Shown here piece by piece: positions 28,447 through 34,111 of a stretch of 34,111 bases of DNA. The translations under genes and the position numbers were made by a program. The number at the start of each line of letters is the position of its first letter. Position 1 is the stretch's first letter. The DNA is from Proteiniphilum sp. UBA4977. GTDB taxonomy: Bacteria > Bacteroidota > Bacteroidia > Bacteroidales > Dysgonomonadaceae. The notes under the pieces are model-generated. The model was given only the letters and a program-made list of their open reading frames with translations, did not search any database and was not told the origin of the DNA. Where the stretch lies: the NCBI GenBank assembly GCA_002398565.1, contig DGZP01000012.1:43149-77259 (forward strand), in the 5' to 3' direction.

Positions 28447-28478
28447 TTTGAATAAGTGATTAATTGCAATTAATTTTG
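28447..28478 (+). promoter_or_regulatory. Promoter of the LacI-family regulator, possibly giving a leaderless mRNA
   Basis: TTTG (28447-28450), a 20-bp spacer and TAATTTTG (28471-28478) match the Bacteroidota vegetative promoter consensus completely. Transcription would begin only a few bases after 28478, which is at or next to the ATG at 28483. Confidence 0.55.
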
Positions 28479-28482
28479 TGAA

Positions 28483-29487
28483 ATGAAAATTACTATTAAG
28501 GACATATCAAGGGAGCTTAATCTATCGAAAACGACAGTGTCGTTTGTCCTGTCTGGTAATGGCACCGCAATGGGGATAAGTGAAAAGACACAAAACAGAG
28601 TGCTCCAATATGCCAAAGAAATGGGATATCAACCCAATCTACTTGCAAGAAGTTTATATAGCGGCCGAACGAATACAATAGGTGTAATAGTACCTTCAAT
28701 TGGTGATGCATTTTATGCAGAATTAGTCAGGGAGTGTGAGATTGAAGCAAAAAAGAATGGATACATTATCACAATTTGTAGCTCTGAGAGGGATTTTAAG
28801 CAGGAAGTGAAAATGATAAGAACGCTCAAGACAAAACAGGTAGATGGACTTATTATTGCTCCCACAGAATATTGTGAACAGGAATTAAACGGATTATTGA
28901 AGGAAAATTTTCCTTTTGTTCTGGTCGACCGTTTCTGTCCTTCCATAAAAACAAATTATGTTGTGATTGATGACAGCGGAACAACACAAGTTCTAATGAA
29001 TAAATTAATAAATGAAGGAAGAAAACGGATCGCATTGATAACTCCCGATACCAATATTTCCGTGACTACCTTGAGAAATGAGGCATATGAAAACGCACTG
29101 CAAAAAGCAGGCATTCCATTCGACGAGAATTTAGTTTGTAAGGTTAAAAGGGATATCTATGAAAAAGATATTATTCTGGTTCTTGAGAACCTTTTGAAGA
29201 ATAATCCCGACGTAGACGGATTCTATTTCACTACACACTATTTGGCTCTTGAAACAGTTCTTTATTTCCTAAGAAATAACATAAATATGAATAAATATGG
29301 TATGGCATGTATTCACAGAAATCCAATATTTAAAACATTGGCCCCATCGATGTATGTGGCCACAATTCCTTTAGATAAGATGGGAAGTGAAGCTGTTAGA
29401 ATTTTATTGAACGAGATTGACAGCAAGGAGATTATTGAGGAAAAAATAGGTTACGTAATTTCATTATCCAAAACCTTAAGTGTTTAA
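28483..29487 (+). CDS. LacI-family transcriptional regulator
   Basis: The 334-residue protein has the usual LacI/GalR length. The N-terminal helix-turn-helix is TIKDISRELNLSKTTVSFVL (4-23). It is followed by the hinge region with LLARSLYSGRTNTIGVIVP, whose ARSL leucine normally inserts at the central CpG of the operator. A periplasmic-binding-like effector domain extends to the end (DGLIIAPTEY, FPFVLVDRF, DDSGTTQVLMNKLINEGRKR). MKITIKDI is the standard start for the family. Four palindromic sites with a central CCGG (or CCGT) core lie near it, at its own promoter, the SusCD operon and the transketolase operon. It is therefore very probably their regulator. The effector is unknown; an intermediate or uptake product of the pathway is expected. 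Confidence 0.94.
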   Translation: MKITIKDISRELNLSKTTVSFVLSGNGTAMGISEKTQNRVLQYAKEMGYQPNLLARSLYSGRTNTIGVIVPSIGDAFYAELVRECEIEAKKNGYIITICSSERDFKQEVKMIRTLKTKQVDGLIIAPTEYCEQELNGLLKENFPFVLVDRFCPSIKTNYVVIDDSGTTQVLMNKLINEGRKRIALITPDTNISVTTLRNEAYENALQKAGIPFDENLVCKVKRDIYEKDIILVLENLLKNNPDVDGFYFTTHYLALETVLYFLRNNINMNKYGMACIHRNPIFKTLAPSMYVATIPLDKMGSEAVRILLNEIDSKEIIEEKIGYVISLSKTLSV

Positions 29488-29498
29488 TTTCCCAAGTT

Positions 29499-29514
29499 AC
29501 TAAACCGTTTTAGT
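29499..29514 (+). promoter_or_regulatory. LacI-family operator O4 (transketolase operon)
   Basis: ACTAAACCGTTTTAGT is a 16-bp palindrome with one mismatched pair and the same arms as O1. It begins 11 bp after the lacI-type stop codon and lies 108 bp before the next ATG. A weaker -7-like sequence, TATATTTA (29531-29538), is 16 bp downstream of it, so O4 would overlap the -33 zone of that promoter. Confidence 0.78.
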
Positions 29515-29622
29515 AGTTGAGATTTGAATCTATATTTAGATTAAAAACTAATTATTAATACAGATATTCACAATTTAAAATTTATAGTAGTCTAATACAC
29601 TACGTGACATCAAAAAAATAAT

Positions 29623-30591
29623 ATGGAACAAAAAGAAATGAGAGCGGTTTATGCTCAGGCCTTGATAGAATTGGCTGAAAAAGATGAGAGCATTGTTTTG
29701 TTGGAGGCAGATTTGATGAAAGCTTCCGGTACATTGAACTTTAAAAAGAGATTTCCCGACCGCACTTTTCAGGTAGGTGTAGCTGAGGCGAATATGGTGG
29801 GTATAGCAGCCGGATTGTCAGCAGGAGGTAAAATACCTTTTGCCGATACCTTTAGTTGTTTCGCAGCCCGCAGAGCGTATGATCAATTTTTTATTTCTGC
29901 CAATTATGCCAGGCAAAATGTAAAATTAGTAGGTACGGATCCCGGTGTTTCAGCAGCTTTCAATGGAGGAACACATATGTCTTTTGAAGACATAGGACTA
30001 ATGAGAAATATTCCCAAACTTGTGGTTTTTGAACCAAGCGATCCCACCTCGCTGAAGAAATTGGTCGAAAAAAATGCCTACCACAAAGGAAACACTTATA
30101 TGAGGCTTCATCGGAAACCTGCAAATATTATTTATTCGGAGAATGAAGAATTTGAATTAGGTAAGGGTAAAATATTATTTGACGGTACAGACGTGACCAT
30201 AATTGCTACAGGTGTTGTAATGGTGAACGAGGCTATTATTGCGCATGAATTATTAAGCAAAAGGGGAATATCCTCAGCCGTTATTGATATGCATACAATA
30301 AAGCCAATTGATACAGAACTGGTTTTGACCTACGCCAAAAAAACCGGAATTATTATAACATGTGAAAATCATCAGGTTGTTAACGGATTAGGATCAGCTG
30401 TGGCAGAGACTCTTTCTGAAAATCAACCCACGTTATTGAAGAGAATTGGAGTGAATGATGAATTTGGGGAAGTGGGTACGCAGGATTATTTACAGAAAAG
30501 ATATGGTTTGACTGCAGAAAATATCGTCGAAACAATAGAAGAAGTATTAAAAATTAAACAAAATGGATATGCAAAAAATGATCATCGGTAG
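29623..30591 (+). CDS. Transketolase C-terminal half (pyrimidine-binding and C-terminal domains)
   Basis: The 322-residue protein corresponds to the second subunit of split transketolases. The pyrimidine-binding domain has FQVGVAEANMVGIAAGLSAG with the cofactor-activating Glu55, then DTFSCFAARRAYDQ and DPGVSAAFNGGTHMSFED with H118. The C-terminal domain begins near 185 (GTDVTIIATGVVMVNEAIIA). A split enzyme also needs an N-terminal subunit with the diphosphate-binding GDG motif; none is encoded next to it or elsewhere in the window. It is the first gene after operator O4, and its 3' end overlaps the isomerase gene by 29 bp. Together with the following three genes it resembles the transketolase-type sulfosugar pathway. 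A pentose- or tetrose-transferring enzyme of another pathway is the alternative. Confidence 0.9.
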   Translation: MEQKEMRAVYAQALIELAEKDESIVLLEADLMKASGTLNFKKRFPDRTFQVGVAEANMVGIAAGLSAGGKIPFADTFSCFAARRAYDQFFISANYARQNVKLVGTDPGVSAAFNGGTHMSFEDIGLMRNIPKLVVFEPSDPTSLKKLVEKNAYHKGNTYMRLHRKPANIIYSENEEFELGKGKILFDGTDVTIIATGVVMVNEAIIAHELLSKRGISSAVIDMHTIKPIDTELVLTYAKKTGIIITCENHQVVNGLGSAVAETLSENQPTLLKRIGVNDEFGEVGTQDYLQKRYGLTAENIVETIEEVLKIKQNGYAKNDHR

Positions 30592-31045
30592 TACCAGAGC
30601 CGGTTTAACGTTAAAAAAAGAGATTATTAACTATCTGGAAAAAAAAGGATATCAGGTAAAGGATGTAGGTATGAAGGAAGATGGTGAATTTGTACCGTAT
30701 CACAAAGCCGCTGCAGCCGTTGCCAAAGAAATATCTGAAAAAAAATTCGAAAGAGGTATCATAATATGCGGTACAGGAGCTGGTAGTGTAATTACTGCCG
30801 CTAAATTTAAGGGTGTATACCCTGTCCATGTCACCAATACTTTTATGGCAGAAAAGGCCTCTGCTGTAAATAATTGTAATGCATTGGTTTTCGGGGAATG
30901 GCTTACGCCGCCTCAGCATGCATTTCAAATGATTGATGCATGGTTGAACACCAATTTTACCGATGGCAATACAGAAGAATGGGCAGCATTCTTGAGAAAT
31001 TGTGTGGATGAAATCGGAGAAATTGAAAACGAGTTATTTAAATAG
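30563..31045 (+). CDS. RpiB/LacA/LacB-family sugar isomerase with altered substrate site
   Basis: The 160-residue protein overlaps the transketolase gene by 29 bp. ATGs at 30563, 30569 and 30578 are all possible starts. The catalytic Cys69 is kept in IIICGTGAGSVITAAKFKG (67-84). However, residues that bind the phosphate or open the ring in ribose-5-phosphate isomerase B are replaced. GSDHAG is GSTRAG (10-14). The HND histidine is V102. The Arg of the 'GxR' segment is W113. The C-terminal GRHxxR is GNTEEW (135-140). It is probably an aldose-ketose isomerase acting on a sugar without phosphate. In this context a sulfonated or free sugar is plausible. The fold assignment is firm and the substrate is inference. 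Confidence 0.88.
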   Translation: MDMQKMIIGSTRAGLTLKKEIINYLEKKGYQVKDVGMKEDGEFVPYHKAAAAVAKEISEKKFERGIIICGTGAGSVITAAKFKGVYPVHVTNTFMAEKASAVNNCNALVFGEWLTPPQHAFQMIDAWLNTNFTDGNTEEWAAFLRNCVDEIGEIENELFK

Positions 31046-31054
31046 CACAGGATC

Positions 31055-32218
31055 ATGATTGAACAAGTAGTAACTTCAACTAAAATTCTACAAACGGAAC
31101 ACCTTTCCGCAGACGATTTGGATAAACTGATTTTTTATGCGGGGGGTGTAAAGGCAAAAGCGTGCTTTATCATTGATCCTATTCAAATAGCTCCACGCGA
31201 CCGGATGTTGTCAGAATTGAAAGTGAAGCGTGAAATTGTAATTCAGGATCAGGTATTTCCAAATCCCAAGGTCTCTGATATTATGAAGATGGTTGATAAT
31301 ATCAGAAATGACGGTGTGAATGTAATAATAGGAATAGGAGGAGGAAGTACATTGGATTCAGCTAAGGGTGTGGCAGCAATTCTTAGCAATGGAGGCGACT
31401 TGGATGATTATTTGGGCCCCGAGCCGAAAATGAAAGTCGAGAGAAAGAGTGTAACACTTATTTTAATACCAACAACAGTTGGTACCGGATCAGAAGTTAC
31501 AAAAGTTGGAGTCTACACATCCCGTACAGGAAGAAAATACACTTTGGGTAATCCGTTACTCCAGGCAGACATTGCAGTTTTAGTGGCTGAATATGTCTAT
31601 AACTTACCTTCAAACATAATTGCTTCAACTGCTTTCGATGCTTTGACCCATGCTCTCGAGACATTGTGGAATAAAAATGCCACACCATTGTCGGACCGTG
31701 TTGCAATAGAAAGTGCCACACATATATTAATGTGGATGGAAAAAGCTTATGATAGCTCGATCCTGAATCAGAAAGAGGGAATTGCCGAAATGCTTGAAAG
31801 CGCCTGTATGGCAGGTATAGCATTTAGCATGACAGGTACTGCAGCAATTCATGCAATTTCATTTATTCTTTCAGAAGAATGGCATGTACCCCATGGAGTG
31901 GCTTGTGCATTTTCAATAGAAGAGGTCTTTAATCTCAATGCTGCGAATGAAAAGGTGAGAGATAAGCTAATAAAGGTAGCAAAATCGCTTTTTGAAGGGG
32001 ATGATGACCAGTTGATTGACTTGCTGTTTCAAAGAATACTTACACTCAAAAGGAAGTTGGGCATGCCTTCTTCATTTAAGGATCTGAATATTGAAATGAC
32101 CAAAGAAAAGATTAAAGACCTTTTTAATAAGTCTCTGGATGATCCGAAAATGAAAAATAATATAGTGGATGTAGACGAGGATGTGTTATTTGATTTAATT
32201 AATAACAAAATCTATTAA
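31055..32218 (+). CDS. Iron-type (metal-dependent) alcohol dehydrogenase
   Basis: The 387-residue protein is of standard length. NAD(P)-binding motifs are GIGGGSTLDSAKG (93-105) and IPTTVGTGSEVT (138-149). The four metal ligands are D195 and H199 (FDALTHALE), H266 (AAIHAISF) and H280 (WHVPHGVACAF). Family members reduce or oxidise small aldehydes and alcohols, including sulfoacetaldehyde reductases that make isethionate. It lies 9 bp after the isomerase gene and 6 bp before a TSUP transporter gene. A reductase that disposes of a two- to four-carbon aldehyde from the transketolase step fits this order. Its exact substrate is not visible from sequence. Confidence 0.92.
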   Translation: MIEQVVTSTKILQTEHLSADDLDKLIFYAGGVKAKACFIIDPIQIAPRDRMLSELKVKREIVIQDQVFPNPKVSDIMKMVDNIRNDGVNVIIGIGGGSTLDSAKGVAAILSNGGDLDDYLGPEPKMKVERKSVTLILIPTTVGTGSEVTKVGVYTSRTGRKYTLGNPLLQADIAVLVAEYVYNLPSNIIASTAFDALTHALETLWNKNATPLSDRVAIESATHILMWMEKAYDSSILNQKEGIAEMLESACMAGIAFSMTGTAAIHAISFILSEEWHVPHGVACAFSIEEVFNLNAANEKVRDKLIKVAKSLFEGDDDQLIDLLFQRILTLKRKLGMPSSFKDLNIEMTKEKIKDLFNKSLDDPKMKNNIVDVDEDVLFDLINNKIY

Positions 32219-32224
32219 ATAGAA

Positions 32225-32968
32225 ATGTCTCTTTTACTAATATTATTTCTAGTTGGTATCGTTGTCTTTATTACCCATACATTGGAGTCTATCACAGGAT
32301 TTGGATGTACCGTACTGGCATTCCCGTTCGTGATAGCATTAATGGGAGATCTTGAACTGGCCAAAATTGTATTGTCTATCCTGGCATGGATATTGGCACT
32401 CTATTTTGTAATTGTAAAATTTAAACATATCAACTGGAAGCAGTTTGGAGTTATAATTTTATTGACAGGACTGGGATTGCCTTTGGGTATGATGATCTTC
32501 AAAGCTTTGGATCCTGTTATTCTGAAAAGAATACTGGGAGTTTTCATTATCGTAACTGCCGGAATACAGATTGTCAGAATGTTTTTCCCGAATGTGAACG
32601 TGAGATCATTTCCATCTTTTATAGGGTATGGCTTTTTGTTTGTCGGAGGTATTGTTCATGGTGCCTTTGCTGTAGGAGGTCCGTTGGTAGTATTGTATTC
32701 GGCCGAAAAAATCCCCAATAAAAGTCAGTTCAGATCTACCATGGTATTATTATGGACAGTATTGAATACGGTACTGATTATTCAATATTTTCTTGAAAAA
32801 AAACTTACAAAAGAAGTAGGATTTGACCTGCTGGTCTTATTGCCATTTTTAATTGGAGGTATTATTGTAGGGGAGTATATTCATAACAAAGTAAATGAAG
32901 CTCTTTTTAAAAAAATTGTTTTCATTTCTCTTTTTTTAGTAGGTATCGTGATGACCTTTTTTAGTTAA
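32225..32968 (+). CDS. TSUP (TauE/SafE) family membrane transporter, likely anion or sulfonate exporter
   Basis: The 247-residue protein is very hydrophobic, with about eight predicted transmembrane segments. The two internal TSUP repeats are visible: ESITGFGCTVLAFPF (21-35) and GGIVHGAFAVGGPLVVLY (141-158). Members move sulfite, sulfoacetate, taurine-derived anions and other organosulfonates, mostly outward. It lies 6 bp after the dehydrogenase gene, so it is co-translated with it. Export of an end product (isethionate or another sulfonate) would suit this place, although the family also has members with unknown substrates. Confidence 0.9.
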   Translation: MSLLLILFLVGIVVFITHTLESITGFGCTVLAFPFVIALMGDLELAKIVLSILAWILALYFVIVKFKHINWKQFGVIILLTGLGLPLGMMIFKALDPVILKRILGVFIIVTAGIQIVRMFFPNVNVRSFPSFIGYGFLFVGGIVHGAFAVGGPLVVLYSAEKIPNKSQFRSTMVLLWTVLNTVLIIQYFLEKKLTKEVGFDLLVLLPFLIGGIIVGEYIHNKVNEALFKKIVFISLFLVGIVMTFFS

Positions 32969-33010
32969 TCATCCTTATTTATCAGATAATTCATAAATTG
33001 AAAAATTATC

Positions 33011-33925
33011 ATGGAAAGAAGAAAATTTATCAAAAACACGGTAATTGGTTCTGTCGCTTTTGCGGCATCAGGTGGAGTAAGTAGCAGTCTCAAAGCTGAA
33101 AATAGGAGCAAGGCCAATCAGGCAAAATTCAAAATGAAGTTTGCTCCCACTTTGGAAATGTTTAAGGCTCACGCCGGTGATGATCCGATCGACAATATAA
33201 AATTCATTGCAGACCAGGGATTCACCGCTATTTATGATTTAGGTCTTATCAACAGAACTCCTCAGATGCAGGAGAAGATAATGGCAGAAGTAAGAAAAGC
33301 TGGTTTGGAATTCGGGCACTTTTCATTGAAAACACCCTGGTCAGGTCCCACATTTGTATTAAACAATAATGAAGTGAAGCAAATGATCAAGGAAAGGATG
33401 CAGGCCGGAATTGAATTGCAAAAAAGAACCGGTGTGAACGATGCATTATTCGTGCCAGGAAGAATTGAGCCCAAATTATCCTGGGATGCACAAACCGCAA
33501 ACTTAATTGAGAATTTGAGATTGTGTTGTGAATTGGCAGATAAATCAGGATTACGTCTTATAATGGAACCTGTTTCTGATGGCGGAGTATTTGTAACGAA
33601 AACCAGTCAGGCAAAGATGATATGTATGGCTGTAAATAATCCCAATTTTAAATTTGCGAATGACATTTATCATATGCAAATTACCGAAGGGAATATTATC
33701 GCTAATATAGATAATTGCTGGGACTATATCGGAACATTTCATACAGGAGATAACCCGGGACGAAATGAACCTACCACAGGGGAACTGAATTATAAGAATA
33801 TTTTGAAACATATTCATAACAAAGGGTATACCAGTATTATTGGATTGGAACACGGTAAAAGTAAACCAGGAAAAGAAGGTGAACTTGCACTTATAAAAGC
33901 ATATAGAGAAGTTGATCCCTCTTAA
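33011..33925 (+). CDS. Tat-exported xylose-isomerase-like TIM-barrel protein (hydroxypyruvate isomerase-type)
   Basis: The 304-residue product starts with a twin-arginine signal (MERRKFIKNTVIGSVAFAAS) and so is folded in the cytoplasm before export. The barrel shows the metal-binding set of sugar isomerase/epimerase proteins: E186 (LIMEPVS), D218 (KFANDIYH), H244 (IGTFHTGDNPGRNEP) and E280 (IIGLEHGKS). The segment GDNPGRNEPTTGELNY (247-262) is close to the hydroxypyruvate isomerase signature. It has a 42-bp gap to the TSUP gene. Such exported TIM-barrels occur with Gfo/Idh/MocA oxidoreductases and DUF1080 proteins in periplasmic sugar oxidation routes. It may therefore be a 3-keto-sugar isomerase rather than a hydroxypyruvate isomerase. 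Confidence 0.88.
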   Translation: MERRKFIKNTVIGSVAFAASGGVSSSLKAENRSKANQAKFKMKFAPTLEMFKAHAGDDPIDNIKFIADQGFTAIYDLGLINRTPQMQEKIMAEVRKAGLEFGHFSLKTPWSGPTFVLNNNEVKQMIKERMQAGIELQKRTGVNDALFVPGRIEPKLSWDAQTANLIENLRLCCELADKSGLRLIMEPVSDGGVFVTKTSQAKMICMAVNNPNFKFANDIYHMQITEGNIIANIDNCWDYIGTFHTGDNPGRNEPTTGELNYKNILKHIHNKGYTSIIGLEHGKSKPGKEGELALIKAYREVDPS

Positions 33926-33962
33926 AATATTATTAATCTAAAACAATCAAAAACAAATTTTT

Positions 33963-34111
33963 ATGAAGAAGGAGAATAATTTGAGCCGTCGTAATTTTTT
34001 GGGTCTGAGCGGCGCCATCGCCACCGGTCTGGCAATATCGGGTCAGTCCAGTTTTGCCAAGTCGCTGTTTACCGAGGTTCCTTATGTGGGGAAGAAGTTC
34101 AAGATCGGCAT
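33963..34111 (+). CDS. Tat-signal protein, N-terminal fragment (cut by window end)
   Basis: The first 49 residues of a gene are present, and the frame is open to the window end. The product begins with a twin-arginine signal (SRRNFLGLSGAIATGLAISG) and, after a processed region, VGKKFKIG, where a mature domain would start. A Gfo/Idh/MocA oxidoreductase is possible because such proteins often begin just this way and follow TIM-barrel isomerases. The fragment is too short to decide. Its codons look more GC-rich than those of the preceding genes. Confidence 0.7.
   Translation, partial: MKKENNLSRRNFLGLSGAIATGLAISGQSSFAKSLFTEVPYVGKKFKIG

Noticed and set aside
30598..30611. CCGGTTTAA half-site inside the start of the RpiB-like gene
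   Set aside because: Only one arm matches the operator, the other does not, and it is inside coding sequence with no promoter nearby.
1..34111. CRISPR arrays, tRNA or rRNA genes, insertion sequences, sulfatase genes
   Set aside because: I looked for these and saw no repeat-spacer pattern, cloverleaf or rRNA segment, transposase, terminal repeats or CxPSR sulfatase motif.

Overview
The window looks like chromosomal DNA of a Bacteroidota (Bacteroidales-type) glycan degrader. The evidence is a SusC/SusD pair with DUF1735 and IPT/NHL lipoproteins, many secreted glycosidases, an AT-rich sequence without strong Shine-Dalgarno sites, and promoter-like TTTG/TAnnTTTG elements. All recognised genes lie on the + strand. 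I could not assign a genus.

Region A (1-20221) is a block of exported carbohydrate-active enzymes. It contains the 3' part of a GH2-like protein, a GH88-type unsaturated uronyl hydrolase, a heparinase II/III-type lyase, a GH97, a second GH88, a GH36, a GH27 with an NPCBM domain, a second GH36, a GH31, an aldose 1-epimerase and a DUF1080 (3-keto-disaccharide hydrolase) protein. A uronate-eliminating lyase, two uronyl hydrolases and four probable alpha-galactosidase-type enzymes point to a branched, uronic-acid-containing, alpha-galactose-decorated polysaccharide. The exact substrate is not known.

Region B (20222-28482) starts with a 565-bp regulatory region. It is followed by an operon of an IPT/NHL lipoprotein, SusC, SusD and a DUF1735-like lipoprotein, and ends in a strong 17-bp-stem terminator. 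The operon carries no degradative enzyme.

Region C (28483-34111) holds a LacI-family regulator and then a compact operon: transketolase C-terminal half, RpiB-like isomerase, iron-type alcohol dehydrogenase and TSUP (TauE/SafE-type) membrane transporter. After these come a Tat-exported TIM-barrel isomerase and the start of another Tat-exported protein cut by the window end.

Two results stand out. First, four copies of the palindrome TTAAACCGGTTTAA/ACTAAACCGGTTTAGT sit only at the SusCD operon (two), the lacI gene (one) and the transketolase operon (one). They define a LacI regulon that ties uptake to the unusual catabolic operon. Second, that operon resembles the transketolase route of sulfosugar breakdown (transketolase, RpiB-type isomerase, Fe-type aldehyde reductase, TSUP exporter). 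Its RpiB homologue keeps the catalytic Cys but lacks the family's phosphate-binding Arg/His residues, so its substrate is probably not a sugar phosphate. A sulfonated or other non-phosphorylated sugar is the working hypothesis. The transketolase N-terminal half is not in the window.
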